From Rhizoctonia solani (Eukaryota > Basidiomycota > Agaricomycetes > Cantharellales > Ceratobasidiaceae), in NCBI RefSeq assembly GCF_016906535.1, contig NC_057375.1, positions 1,178,001 to 1,242,000 on the forward strand: a stretch of DNA of 64,000 nucleotides, written 5' to 3'. Each line of letters opens with the position of its first letter. Position 1 is the stretch's first letter. Below the pieces are notes generated by a model that was not told where the DNA came from, did no database searches, and was given only the letters and a program-made list of their open reading frames with translations. The translations under genes and the position numbers were made by a program. Below are positions 25,551-38,543 of the stretch, in pieces.

Positions 25551-25600
25551 CAAGGGACTCGTGCGTGGATGTTTACAAGGGACTCGTGCGTGGATGTTAT
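25551..25600. repeat. 25-bp unit repeated twice in tandem
   Basis: Units CAAGGGACTCGTGCGTGGAT plus GTTTA (25551-25575) and the same plus GTTAT (25576-25600) lie directly next to each other. This is a short tandem duplication in gene-poor DNA. Confidence 0.9.
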
Positions 25601-28600
25601 AAGTGTAACTTGGTATCGTCTCCCTGGTATACGTCAGTACTAGCGAGGGAACGATAAACTAATATAAATAATCCCACCTTGCATCTTGAGATGGGCGGCC
25701 TCTCCATCACTTTCATTTATCCCCCTCTCTAGTGAACCGATTTGTACTCGTCCCAAGGTCATCGAGTTGAACAGTAACTACTTCGCCGGATAACATTTGG
25801 TTCTTTTAATCAGGTCATGCCCACAATTAGTTTTACACAGATAGGTGTTGGTTCAATACACTATATCGTACTGAACGAGTGCGGATAGCAGCAAATTCAT
25901 TGTGGCCACTGCGAGTGGGTCCCGTACCACCCGAAGACATACGTCCATATTAACCTCTGATAGCTTTGTCTAACATAACCTCGCCTATTTCAAGATAAGT
26001 CAACTCCATGAAGGAACTTGAAACCGACCATACCCTGTCAGTGTAACCATCAAGGAAAGCGCATATATTTTACCTAGAATAAGATAATACATGCAATCGA
26101 ACTGACAACGTGGTGACTCACCGGATAGTCTGTAAGCAAGGTAGCCACACCATGGTCAGAACCTGGAACCTGTTCATATGAAGCCCTCAGGATACCAAGA
26201 TGACTGTACTTGACAAATGAATACCGACAAGATAACCATCAATGATCACTGCAATGGTGAGGGCCATTGGAGGTACAGCTGCCGCCTGTTCATTGGAAAA
26301 AGATCAGTATGTAACTCACGCGCGGATCTCAATCACCCACCCATATGACGTTCCACGCTGTGAGAAACACGCTTCTATGGTACTGGATGACCCTGATAGT
26401 ATTCTGAGTGATTCTGGTAATTGCGTTGAGAAATGGAGGTCATTCACCGGTACGTTTTTATACAAGTAATACCCAGCTGAAAGTGGCAAAAATGATTAAA
26501 GCCAAGCCTATTTAAGTTCAACTCACTGGTGATGTCATTAAAAGATCAACCACGAAAGCGCCGAATGCCCATAGCCTACTGAGGTCACAGATGGGCGTCA
26601 GCTAATTGTAGGTACCCATCAGATAATGGTGCGTACAGGTTATTTGCTATTGATACGTGGAGGGATCATCAACTGTAGGTACCTGAGGTTCATGACAGTA
26701 GGCCCTTATGCCTCACCTTTGTTGATTGATTTTCTCCAGGTGACCCTTCGAGTTCAAGCAGACTATCAATAAGTTAGTTATTGTTGGGTTGGGCCGTACC
26801 TGGAGTAGGTGTTTACCATTGCAAGGCTGGAACCGGATGTCAACAGCCATAGAGCTAGATAAGGCGCAATGCACATCCACGGCGGCCAAGTATTCTCCAG
26901 CATCTCAGGATGTAAAAGCCTTGGACAGATATAGTAAGAAGCGCGTTGAACAGAGGAGGAAGAAACGGAGGCTGGAAATTCTCATCTAATCAGCACAATA
27001 TCACCCTTTTCATTATGCTACCCACCGCTCTATGCCTGTATTGTGGCCAGTAATACGCTACTACCAGTGAAAACGGGCATGCTGGAGATGATGTTTGACC
27101 AAGCGCCAAAAGATTAACGAGCACTATGTGAGCTTTGAACTGCCATGGCTCTCTTTCTCTTGAATCACGACGGAAAAAGAGCAATAAAGTCCTGTAGGGC
27201 GACATCAGCGCGATCGTAAATAATTTACGACACGAATTCGCAGACCTTGGAATACGCAATGTAGCAAAGAACTCAAGGTCATTTCCTCCTGACTCATATG
27301 AAAGAAGTTCCACGAAGGCATAGTTGGAACAAATAACCTACGAATGTTTGATGCTAATGAGGTTAAGTACGTCCAAAGGTTGGGAGGGACTTGAATTGTA
27401 GATTATACGGTATAGCTGCCAAATTAGACTAGCGGGGGGCGAAGAAAGCCTCTGCCCAGGCCGGCTCTATCTATAGGCGATGGATTCTAATAGCGAACGA
27501 TCACAGTTGTTGAAGCAACAAGATGCTTCACACAGAAGTGCGTATAGTATCAGCACTTCATACGCTGTGGCATTCTTTTTTCTTTGTCGATTCGTCCCTG
27601 GTGCGTTCGAAACTTCACACCCATGGAATAACACTTCTTGTGTTGCCTTGGTGCTGCGGCATCAATTAGACTCAGGGTGGTGAAATGATCTAGACTTTCG
27701 ATCAGAGTAGGCTACCCTCGTTGGCCAATCACCTTGCTATAATGTGCGGCCTTCTGCGTATGAAAGATCGACTCAGAGGGACCTGAGGCAGATCCTACTG
27801 GGGGCGTGGATAAGCAGTCACGTGAAAGCCGTGTCTGGTCCAGAGTTTTACAAGATCTATTACATGGGCTTTACTGATCGTGACACCTAATGCGGGAAGC
27901 TGCTGAGCATTTTCTGTCACTGTTCCGATAGATACTTTAGTGTGCATTGGTAGCATAAAGGGAGCTTCTGTACAAAACTTAGTTCTTTTGTGTAACTATG
28001 CGAATAAGACTCTAAGCTCAAGACTCACATGAATGGGCATATGTCCCGATAAGTGTCTCATTGGGAATACCAACCTTAAGGTCAGTGTTCGGATTGGCTG
28101 CGGAATCAGATATCGGACTTAGCTATCAATGGCTAGCTCAAGCGTAAAGTATATTGTTCTCACGGGACCATAAGCTAGGTTGCCATTTCTTCCAGGTCGT
28201 ACCCGAATTCAATGTATACAAATACACAAGATCCAGAGGGATGGGTAACCGGATTGATCCAGACTCATTAACTACCACCCTAGTATGTCAGTTGTTGAAG
28301 AAAGAACTCCTCATGATTAGATGTATGCATATGAATAGTCGGATGTAGCCGGCTGGGGCTTCTCCGGTCCAGCCCCATCGAAGAGCCCGCTTGAGTTTTG
28401 CTGCACCCCTTGTGAAAGGCCAATATTTCAAGGGCTGAGAGCGGCGCGATACATATCAGTTGGTTACCAAGAGCTGGTTTCTCTGCGATTATGCGCATAC
28501 TACCAGGTAGGGAAGTACTCACAAAACTGGAAAGAATGTGTGCGTACCCACTAACGGACATAGATAATACGAGCGCTTTTCAGAACAGAGGCACGTTTTT

Positions 28601-28699
28601 TGAAATGTGCTCGGGGGCTAAATATACAAACAATTTGCTTCCAGGTATAAACATGGGATAAGCTGGAAGAACAGCTTTCTGGGCAAGAACCGAAAATCC
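25601..28699. other. Gene-poor stretch, nothing recognised
   Basis: Open frames here are below 110 codons and overlap on opposite strands. A plus-strand frame at 27480 starts MDSNSERSQLLKQQ and then becomes hydrophobic and aromatic, but it lacks any continuation I could splice. Confidence 0.3.
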
Positions 28700-28702
28700 G
28701 AG

Positions 28703-29183
28703 GTGAAGAAGTGTCCCAAATCAAGAAATAAGATGGAGCGAGAATCGTCGAAAACTACATCAAAGAGCAGTCAAAAAAAACAAGGTAGACATTTCATGCA
28801 TACGTGCGTGTGTTATTCGTGTGTAACATGTGGTATAGTAACGTGGCCAATGTCGATTTTGTGCCCAAGAATGGCAGGGCGTGTCGTAATGGATGCCTCA
28901 ACAATAACACGGAGTAAAGGGCGACGGAGAGGGACGTTCAAGTGACAAAGAGAGGATCAAATGTTCGGCCAGCGAACTAAGTCAATTGAGGGAGGTGGCG
29001 CTTAGAGCAAATCTTCAGCACCTGCCGAAGCACAAGCGAGAACGGAAGTGTCTTGGGTTGGCTATATCGTACGGAATTCGTTCGTTAGTCAAACGTCCCT
29101 TCCAGTTGAATGACGGAAATAAAAAAAAACGCATACAACCGCACCGTGACAGTTGCCGCCAAATATCAAATATCAAATGCTAA
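28703..29183 (+). other. Possible coding remnant, charged helical segments
   Basis: The plus strand shows charged, coding-like stretches split between frames: GARIVENYIKEQSKK around 28735-28780, then after a GTAGAC donor a basic segment, then LSQLREVALRANLQHLPKHK and more basic residues to a stop at 29181-29183. The composition resembles a helical nucleic-acid-associated protein tail, but no family is recognised and the first part has an in-frame TAA. It could be the decayed 3' end of a gene or chance. Confidence 0.25.
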
Positions 29184-29207
29184 ACTCACCTGGTCATCCC
29201 ATTAAAT

Positions 29208-31572
29208 TCAAACATATCCCATGGTCCGCAACTTAGCCTCTTCGATCAACCCCTTTCCTCCTACTACGTTAAACGTGGATAAAATGCCCGCCATAGCAAG
29301 CCATGGCTGATCGGCAGCGAGGTGCACGCCAGGGCAAATGCGACGACCGAAGCCGAACACATACCGCAGCGGATTAGGGTCCGCATGTGGCCCAAGATGT
29401 CGTTTGGGTTCAAAGGTGTGTGGTGAAGAATAGAGTGCTGGGTCGTGGAGGATTGCCCTGATTTGATTGGTTGAGTAGCCAAGAAATAGTTTGCAGGCAT
29501 TCGGAGGTAGAAAGGAAGAGAAATAGTTAGATTAAGTACCTCTGCCCGTAACAAGCGAAGCACATACCAAAGATTCGCACGTATAATAGTTCCAACCGGA
29601 AAGGTGTAGCCGTGGTATATTTCTTCTTGTGTAACAGCGTGCGGCAAGCCTATTAGAATCCGAACTCAGCACTTTGTCGTTCATGAAGAGTGGCAAGAGG
29701 CTCATTTAGAGCCTCTATATGAGCAGGGGAGTTTCAAGGAAGAAGCAGTGCACAAGGTCGCTGCCCATTCTCCTCTGCGAATCCGACCCAAATGCCGGTG
29801 GTCATCGTATTATGCACACGACATATCACCAGTATCCAACCAGCGTAAAAGCAACTTTGTTCTAAATGTAGAACATAAAACTTACCCATACTCAGGCCAG
29901 GGTTTATCCTCATTACCTCCTTGAATACAGCTTCAAGATATGGCAGTTGATGTCGGTCTTCGAATCCTGGCAAACGCTCCGGAACGGGAATAATACATGC
30001 ATTGGTTGAGACCTCTCCTTCAGTACCAGCGGTAGCCGGAGCTCCTGAATATGACCTTTGGCTCCTAATACTCTCACGATTTCGTCCTGCGCAAGTTTTT
30101 GAACGCCCGGGTTTGCGGCCATCATGAGGAGGAAAGTGTTGATCACCGCCACAGTCTTTCCCCTCGTTTTAGCTGAGCGAACATTATGGAAGTAAAACGG
30201 GAATGACGCATACCGTGTCACTGCCCCCAACAAAGATTGCCGACGCAGTCCACTTGATCAAATCTTGGTCGTGTGCAGTCGCCTCGTCGGGCCCACCCTT
30301 GATTGCTAAGAATTGGATACGAAACTATGGCGAGCGGTTCCAGCACGCTGATTGATGACAGTATTAAAACCAATACATATCAGGCAAGGGCGGATGGGAA
30401 TACGAACCATTTCGGTCTTAACTTGCTCGAATGGCCTCCGGCATATGCCTCCCGCAGTGCGTGTCCTTCGGCCCCAACTTGAAGAAATCGAGTTCCAGGT
30501 AACCACCGAGGAAGGTTGACCACTGGATGTAGAAGGAAGTCAAATTAGGCCAAAAGAGGAAGTGATGTGCATACGCCATGGGAATGCCTCAACAATCGGA
30601 TATTTCCCTTCCCGGATCTTCATCATGGCGGCATGAATAAGGCCGATGAAAGGATCATGAGGTTTGACTTCGTGTCCGTAAGCTACGTTCAGGATAAATC
30701 GAGTGGCCGCTCTAAAGTGGGGGCAATGAGCACTAGTTGAGTCTTTGAGCGAGAGCCCACTTACTCTCGAACAAGCGACATTGGCTGCGCTGAGCTCGCA
30801 GGATGGCCTACTCCCATCGCCTGGTTGACGCTGGCTGTATTCACCTTGTCATTGTTTGTCAACATGCTCCCGCCCAAACCGGCCATTCGGCGGAGCATAT
30901 ACTTGACGTTATTAACTTCAATGGGTTGGTAACTTCGCACTGCCGTGGCATGCATAGCGCTCGCCATGACCCGGCGGAGCTTGCGGAATCGCTCATCGGG
31001 TTGATGGAGACCAACCGATGTGTTGTAACCCATGCTATCAGCGGCCAAATGCAAATAGATGTTGTGGTCAGATTAGGTATATTTTTGACAAATGTCAACG
31101 TCAACGTCAACGTTAAGGAAGCCGCAAGGATTAGACTCACACGTCTCCCATCATCACTTCACGGGGTCGTCCGCTTGTCGAAGCAGCACGCTTGTCCAGC
31201 AATTCAACAGCGTCAGCGGCCGAATTGATAATAACCGTATTTGTGCCCATAAAATGAAGAGTGACTAAATTTCCTATTAAACCCAGCAAAATTGGAAGGT
31301 AAGCAACCAAAGATAAAGAAATCGCAAGCTATGTGGGAGCGAAGCGAATAATCCTTACCAAATGACTTCGTCCACTCCGCAGCAATAAGATGCAACCTAG
31401 GAGACTTGACCAGGTCGACATGTCCCCATATCGGATGAGCTGGCGGACCAGCTGGCAGGCGGCCGCGTCGAATGCGCCAGGAAATAACGCGGATAACGAG
31501 CGCACAAAGGCAGGCGCTAATGAGCACCAGAGGGGAATAAAGACTCGGACAGGAACCATGGGAGGCACACAT
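29208..31572 (-). CDS. Cytochrome P450 monooxygenase (frameshifted; 3' end uncertain)
   Basis: Heme-thiolate oxygenase, anchored in the ER membrane and dependent on a P450 reductase; substrate unknown. From ATG 31572 the minus strand has a membrane anchor (SPLVLISACLCALVIRVIS), a basic/proline hinge (RRGRLPAGPPAHPIWG), then NLVTLHFMGTNTVIINSAAD, VGLHQPDERFRKLRRVM, RFILNVAYGHEV, the I helix WTASAIFVGGSDT, the K-helix ExxR in YLEAVFKEVMRINP, then GYTFPVGTIIRANLW and the heme loop FGFGRRICPGVHLA. Introns are about 50-100 bp with GT-AG ends. Frameshifts are needed near 30440 (before RPFEQVKTEM) and near 30320. The first in-frame stop is TGA at 29208-29210, but another frame (WDMFEFNGMT) continues to a donor near 29190, so the last residues are unsettled. 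Confidence 0.85.
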
Positions 31573-31819
31573 TCAACTTTTTCTAGCCTACTGCGATTAT
31601 ATACGACTCGCGCCACCGACGGAGAAACGGAGTGTCTTGCTGAGATTGGTATCGTGCTTTCCGTTCTTGTGGGTCTTCCTTGCCCCTTCCTGGGTTCAAC
31701 CATGTGCCTGTCCCTCACCAATATGCCTTTCATGGTCTATCATATTTCTCGACTAGCCTACAACTACCGGCCCCTATTCATTCGTACCTCATCGCGCCCA
31801 GACCCAGCCAATATCTCTC

Positions 31820-34800
31820 TTACACCTTAATCGTGGCTGTCGTTGAGGAGACTAGATCGATTATGCACGTCCCGTCGATGGGTATGTATTGTCGAGTGAT
31901 AACCTTGATCGCCTCCTGAGCAACTAGTCCTCCTACTAGCGCCGCTGTTGTTGGCAATTCGGCCGTTGGTGCTCGGTGTCTAGCAAACCCCAGTTTGAGT
32001 CGGAATCAATCACATGCCATTGTGGTCGGCCCACAATAGGCGGCAATTGAAAAGAAAAAAAGGCTTGTCAGTAATTTCGCTTGTACAGCCATGCCAAGAC
32101 AGTAGAAGGACATCTGCCAGAATCCCTCCCACGCCATAACTCTCCCTCATGCCCCTGCATTTGCGGGCTTGAAATATGCATGAAATACTCCGACATCCAT
32201 CTCCGGGTTGACGGATAATCGGCTTCGGCTCTACACCAGCCACCCCGATCGGCTCCGCACGTCAATTAGTGGGCTTTGGATGGGGGCTGAGGTGCGAAAG
32301 GCGTGAAGGGCCAGTTTGGAAGAATCAGCGGAAAAGTGAATGGCTCGAAAAGAAGGGTGTATCAAGGAATATGATCTTTGGCGTAGGATACGAGATCTCA
32401 GTCGGACCAACGGCCGCATGAGAGTTACTCCCGTCACCGGAACGACAGTCCAACCAACGCTCGCCAACTCTCGAAGATTTGAGACTCAAAAAGATTGAAT
32501 CGTATTCAATCCACGATGAGGTGACGTGAGGTAAACCAACAAACCGGTGTACCAATACGAAGATAACTCGAGGCAAGGCAAACCAAATTAAGGGTCCTAC
32601 TCACAGCTCGCCCAGCGCTATCTTGCCCTCTTCACCAGCATCACCACCAATCAATGTATTGAAGCATTGCTCGAGTAGAACGTAATCCTCGTCTGATCCT
32701 GGGGTAGGTGATCGGCCGTGGGTAGTTTCGAATGCAAAACGCGTGCCAAGTGCAGCGAAGGTCGCAGTTCCGGACGGAGCAATAGCCAAGGACTGGGCTA
32801 TACGCGCAAAATCGACGTTGGGCACAATAGTAAATAATAGCACCGAGTTTACAGTGGGCGATCGAGGCCGCATATACAATGTAGTTTATGCGACATGGAT
32901 CCCATTCATCCGTGGTCGGTGTTAGGGTCGGGGAGATTGCCGTGCCCGCGTTGATTCATGTTACACGAATCGCAAAAATGCCGGGAAGTGTGTGGGTGAC
33001 AGGCGAGTCGAGACCGAATATTCCCATGTCGAATGAACATCGCAATTTCGAGGTGTCCACATTGAGCCCAGGTCCCAATATCCACCCACAGTGTGTGGGT
33101 CCAGATGCAGTTCGCGAGTGTGCATAAGTGGTAACATATGCGCAGGGTTGCTCGGTCAGCATACATCAGTACCACGGAGAAACGGGATGAGTAACGATTA
33201 GATTGGAAACTGAAATCTAATGGGCGTGATAGTGTCCATGGATTAGGAATATCTGTGATTGGGTGGTGCAAGAACTGTGATGCCGCTTGGTGGACCAGCA
33301 CCAGGATACAAATCGAGGCCCAAACCAGAAGCAAGATGGTGGAATAGATAATGCCACGAGCGATGGACTCAAAATTGTTACTCACCAATAGCATCTGGCC
33401 TCAAGGCCCCCCATTCCTGACCACGAAGAACCTTGAGTCCATGCGCATTCTTGACAAACTCACAATCGCATCGTCTGAGATACCTGGAACTTCCCCATCA
33501 CCCTCAACGTGCCTCTGACCAGTCTGCGCCACCACCTCTCGTAGGAGCCCTATGTATTCCTTGCGCTCGGCATCGGCTTGTCGCTTGTACATAGCCTGCA
33601 CCCAATATATTGCTTCGTATCTGCTTTCATATCGGGTATAGATGCGGCTAAAGGTAAATAACCTCGAGCAGCGGTGAACAAATGCAAGGCGCGGAGAAGG
33701 GCCCAGAATTGACTCGTCCCGACACCCCCGTTTCCAGCAGCATTGAGGTAACCAGTGCATTTCTCATCGGCAAATAGGGCTTGAATATCTCTCGGCACGT
33801 CTGTTAGGGTCCATGCACGGTAAGCTTGTGCAACGGCCTCGTCAAAGTTTTCCTCGTCTATTTGACCTTCATCGCCGTAACCTGTGCTTTGAAAGCCTGT
33901 TTCTCAGAGTAAGAGGTTGGAGGATTCCCGTCGTGCTGTTAAACGGGGCCATCAATGTAATTCCCCAAAGATTCACGGCTAGTATAGGGGCGGGGTATTA
34001 GGATAAAAGGACAATAGCGGAGGTTTGGGGTGAGACATGCGTACAAGCGTTTGGGATGATAACCCAGCATCCCCACGCCACACTACCAATGAAACGTAGG
34101 CTGAAAACTCACCGCTGCTTTCCAATCATGCATCGCGCGCACGAGGATATAGACATAGGGTACATGCCCATGGTCTGTCGGATCCATCGCCGGAAAGTCC
34201 AGGGAGAGTGAATGCTCGAGAAGCTCGGGGAAAGGCTTGTCGATCCTGAGGGAGGGTGCTGTCTCAGAGTGGGAGTCCACAACTAGTAGGATCAACGGGC
34301 GGCCGGATAAACGATAGGGTATGAATTAAGGTATTAGGGGTGATCTAGAAGCATGGTATGCGATATGAACTTACCCGCATGCTCATGTAACTGAATGGTA
34401 AAATCGGCTAGGAACCCGGCTGTACGTACAACCACTAGTGGAGGATGCGCTACATTAGACCAAAGCAAAGAGGCTAGCTTTCGCAAAGGACCATCGGGCA
34501 AGTTGTGTGCAATGACCAACGTAAAGCCTGTAATGTATGCTGGATCTTTTTCGAGGACTTCTTCGATATTCTATTATCAAAATTCATATGTGAGTCCAGG
34601 TCATACTTTCCGGACGGATTGAAGTTACTGAAGTATTGGCGACGCCTTCAACAGAATCGTTTAATTCAGACAGCAACCGGATTGCTTCCTCAGCTCGGGG
34701 CTTCCCAATACTACTGTATTCAAGGAAGAAGTTGTTCCCCACGTCCTCCGAAGACACTGATCGGTGGTCCATGATAGTGAAGTGGCCAATACCTGTACAG

Positions 34801-35029
34801 GGTCAATATACCTTGCATTTCTAACTCGAAAAGAATGTCACCTGGAAGCACAAGATTCTTCATGATCGAACTGGACGTAGCAGTGGACCCGACCACGAGT
34901 ATTCGAGCAGATTCAAGTGCATTCTGTCCTGCAGTTGCCCATAGTCTGGGTGAGATTATTCCATGAGTGTCTCCCCACAAATACGTTGGAGCTACCTTAG
35001 CTGGCGGTCGTATCTCCTGGTTTTTGCAT
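31820..35029 (-). CDS. NEDD8-activating enzyme E1 regulatory subunit (APP-BP1/ULA1)
   Basis: Pairs with UBA3 to adenylate NEDD8 and start cullin neddylation; the catalytic cysteine is on UBA3, not here. The minus strand begins at ATG 35029 (needs one extra A in the AAAAA run) with RRYDRQLR, an intron, then [154 protein letters not shown], and the C-terminal [20 protein letters not shown], ending STTATIKV at TAA 31820-31822. These follow the order of NAE1/ULA1 proteins. There are at least eight exons. Several internal junctions were not phased base by base, so the span is firm but the exon list is not. Confidence 0.85.
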
Positions 35030-35402
35030 CAGGTTGTCTGAGAAGCCACTGGTGAGTATAATGGAATATCCCCCATACATGGGTAGCATACCCTTGGGTC
35101 GAGATGGCTGTCGTCAACTCTTCGATGGTTTGGGCCTCTCCAGTAGACATATTCTTTTTTGTAGTCTATTCCGAGTAAAATATAACATCTCCCTTTATCA
35201 ACGCATTGATGTGGAAATGGCTCACATGCAGTTCAAGCCCTCCACCTCGTAAAGCGTCGTGGCGCGAGTAAGAGACAAAATTGCAAATTGAAGCCAATAA
35301 CACGAGTCACGTGCAAGGCCCCTAATACGTTGGATCCGTGACCCTTCTCGCTGCCCACCACACCTGTATCCATAACTTGACGAATTTTTACGACTAGGTA
35401 CA

Positions 35403-36113
35403 ATGGTATGATATTTAGAAAATAAAATGGAACAAGAAAAAACTAACACCGATAATCTTTAGGCTGACAATGCTGGTACGATACTTATTTGACCTGGGAT
35501 GGCCCTTTGCATCACTCTTACCTCGAATTAATGGTAAATTAGAGTACAAAGAGGCTTTTGCTCTTTTCGACAAGCGGGGAACCGGTTTTGTACCTCGCGA
35601 ACAAATTGGAGATCTTCTCCGCGCCCTCGGTCAGAACCCAACCCAAGGCGAGGTTGCAGAGATTGCCAGCAACGCCCCGCGCGAAGGTATGTGTATATGC
35701 TCTTTGATCGATGACATATATCTCATTATTATTCTCTCTTCTTAGTCGATTATAAAACATTCCTGGCTATCTTGAACCGTCCCGATGGCTTCAAGCCCGC
35801 AGGCACTCCTGGTAAGCACATCTTTACGTGTCTATACGCTACTGATTTATTCATGATTGCAACAGAGGAATTCATTCGTGGATTCCAGGTCTTCGACAAG
35901 GAGGGTAATGGTTTCATTGGTGCAGGAGAACTTCGTTACGTTCTTACCCAGCTCGGGAAAAGATGACTGACGAAGAGGTTGATGAGCTTCTGAAAGGCGT
36001 TCAAATTGGACCGTACGTAAACTCTACACATGGGATTCTTTGAGCTCACTGTTACCTCCAGAGACGGAAACGTAAACTACGAGAGCTTTACTCGTATGAT
36101 CCTCAGCCAATGA
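35403..36113 (+). CDS. cdc4: Myosin II essential light chain, Cdc4 type (EF-hand protein)
   Basis: Binds the IQ motif of type II myosin in the cytokinetic actomyosin ring. Six exons: 35403-35405 (the ATG alone), 35463-35475, 35543-35686, 35746-35811, 35866-36012 and 36062-36113, all GT-AG. The product starts [20 protein letters not shown] and has [57 protein letters not shown] and [13 protein letters not shown], closely following fission yeast Cdc4 in order and length. The loop [12 protein letters not shown] is the one EF hand that could still bind Ca2+; the others are degenerate. One G is missing in exon 5 (LGKR then stop instead of LGEKMTDEE); restoring it brings the exon into phase with the next. 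The single-codon first exon is as seen in calmodulin-family genes of fungi. Confidence 0.9.
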
Positions 36114-37807
36114 TTTATTGTGCCAACTGTATCGTGAAACTGTCTTTGTTCTTGTTCAATCCTACTATATTAAACATTCCGGTTGGTGAGCGTATACTGA
36201 ACTGTTTGTAAGAACCCTTGATTTTTGCGAAGGCAACCAATCCACTGTGTACACGGGCTCAAAATGATTGCTTGGATGGAATTGGTAGGATACCCGTTCT
36301 CAGTTGGCTTAATCGTAAATTGGTATAGAGCACGCCAAGGTACATGTAACCCCTCTTGACAATATTTTCTCAAGTACAATCCCTTGAATTGGCGTGTAGA
36401 CCCTCGCTATTTCTGATAAAGCTTTCCCGAAATCGCCGAGAAGGTACTTTTCTTGAGGAACTTGGCGGCTGTTCCCCTGCCTACTCACGCCGAAGTAGAC
36501 AAATGGAAGAAGTTGAATAGCGAGCATACTTAGCTCAACCTTCACCCGAAATGATGGGCAAGTAGTGAGTTGCTCCGTGTGTTAGCACTTATGGGTCACT
36601 AATACACAACACGCGAGAAGATGGGAATGGCTATAAGGAAATGATTCGCAGGTCCCGTGTGTTTCGCCGCCGTCGCTCCGGATACGACGACCTGGGCTAC
36701 TGTTGGGGCCTTTCACTCGATCATCCCAGTTTACGGTGAACTATTCAACTCTGCACCAGCCTTCTGTGTCCACACGATTGCGACTCTATTGTCTAACACT
36801 ACAAGGCCATAAATACACAATATGCCGACAATCCCTGAAACAGTAAATGGAAAATCCTTTCAACCCGAGAGAAAAGTATAAGAGTATGGAGAGGGTGTAT
36901 GTATGCATAGCCTCCGATCCGTATTATCAGCAAGAGAAGCAAGCCATGAATGCGAGTGGCACGACAAAGCAACATGCCATCATGGATTGTAATCCACCGA
37001 GTCCATCACAGCTTGCATCCGCACAGCTCTGGATAAGTGCCCATTGGTCTGTCAGTATCTGGATATCAAAGAAAGGGGCTATGCAGGGCTATGATTAACT
37101 TACACAACCTCCACATCCACTTGATTTTTCCTCATATATGGAATCGGTATCGTTGAAGCCAGGCAAAATAGGTTCATCTTTAATTCAAACGGTCTTCATC
37201 AGTCACCAGGCTGGTTTGTTCGCGCAAATGTAGGAAAATACCTGACAGCATGCCTTCTTGTCCAGATGACATTCTGGGAACAGGATTTGGTTCATTTATG
37301 ATTCTATCAATATTGTTCATCGTGAGCGACAATGGTGTGGTTAAAATCAAAATGAAGTGAGGTAAGAGGAACTAGGATATCCAGTTACGACTCAAGAGGA
37401 AACGACTTATATTGCTTACAACAAGGTTCTTTCTTCCAAGAAGAGATCAAAGGTAATGTACCAACAACACAGCCCGTTGGCAAGTAGCCGACGTGTGGCA
37501 TCAAGAAGTTCGACGTTCCACGATTGGTCAGGACACCGAGGTGGAAAAGTGACAATACTTTTGCTTGTTTGGGATACATGTTCAAAGCTCCTCATGCAAC
37601 CACCTAGAATGATCCTTCTCCCCGCTCTCTTCTCCTTCAGCGCGTCGCCGCTCATGCCGAGCAAAAAAACCAAGCTTCGCCGCTTTTTGTTGTTGCTGCT
37701 TTGTCCTTTTGATGGTATTGGTTTCCTCGGGCGAATTTCGCTAGGTGTGGTGAACCATATGAGTGTAAATAATACCACTCTTGTGAAGGCTGCATAGCCC
37801 GATATAA
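36114..37807. other. Mostly intergenic; one unexplained minus-strand frame
   Basis: A minus-strand open frame of 120 codons at 37416-37778 is basic in its first half and has no recognised motif; it could be a downstream exon of the RNase T2-like gene, but I could not splice it. Nothing else is supported. Confidence 0.3.
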
Positions 37808-38537
37808 TTAGTTATAGGTATTGAAGAGTGAGAATGGTGTTATGCTCGCCTCATTCAGACCTGGCGGGTTGACTCGCATCAAGTTACGTTGTAATGCATG
37901 CATCGTTCGAACAAAGAGGGCCGGACCAGGATCATTCCAAGCTTCTTCTTCTCCGGGTGGCATATTTTTGTCGAAACATTTAGTTTCAAATGTTGAAATG
38001 CAAGACCCAGTTTGTTCCCACTGATAATATAGCTTAATATTAATTGCTACAAGAATGGGGAGATGGGCTCACCTGGCGAGCCCACATCGCTGCCACCTCA
38101 TCATCGCTCGCCTCTAACGAGACGCCGCCCCATCCTAATTTGCGAGTCACACTAGTCATTGGTTCTATATGACGCGCATAGCCCTCGACGAGGCGGAGAA
38201 TTTCCTCTGGCGGGTAGGAGGAACCGCAATTGCTATAATGTGTCACATTGTCGCATCTAATTCATACCAAGGCTCTAGCCAGTTTCTTTGTATAAAAGAT
38301 CAAACTGTCTCACGAAAGAGTTCGTATCTCTTGAATAATCCATTGTTGGCGCTCTTTATTCCAGACTCGTAGTAATTCTAATAACCCTGGCGAAAAAGCA
38401 CAGCAGGAGTCCAAAACTTTTGAGCTCTCCGAACAAGACAAGGGCAGTTCTTCTGGACAAGATGGCGCGGCTTTCGTAACAGCCACAAGTCCTAAAAATA
38501 TAGTGCCGAGGCCGAGCATCGTCGTCAGTTTCACCAA
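37808..38537 (-). CDS. Secreted RNase T2-like protein lacking recognisable catalytic His motifs
   Basis: From ATG 38537 the minus strand encodes a signal peptide (LGLGTIFLGLVAVTKAA) and the Cys-rich N-terminal signature of fungal T2 ribonucleases (CPEELPLSCSESS, DSCCAFSPG, then LRVWNKERQQW). Later exons give YPPEEILRLVEGY and, after a GT-AG intron, WEQTGSCISTFETKCFDKN, which aligns with the EWxKHGTCxSTxxPxCY region. The stop is TAA at 37808-37810. T2 enzymes cleave RNA through two histidines, in xHGLWP and KHGTC. Here the first region reads WIIQEI and the second QTGSC, so neither histidine is visible. The gene is therefore either a decayed copy or a non-catalytic secreted relative. The stop after the first part (RTLS) shows that an intron or frameshift lies near 38300. 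Confidence 0.55.
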
Positions 38538-38543
38538 GCACAG

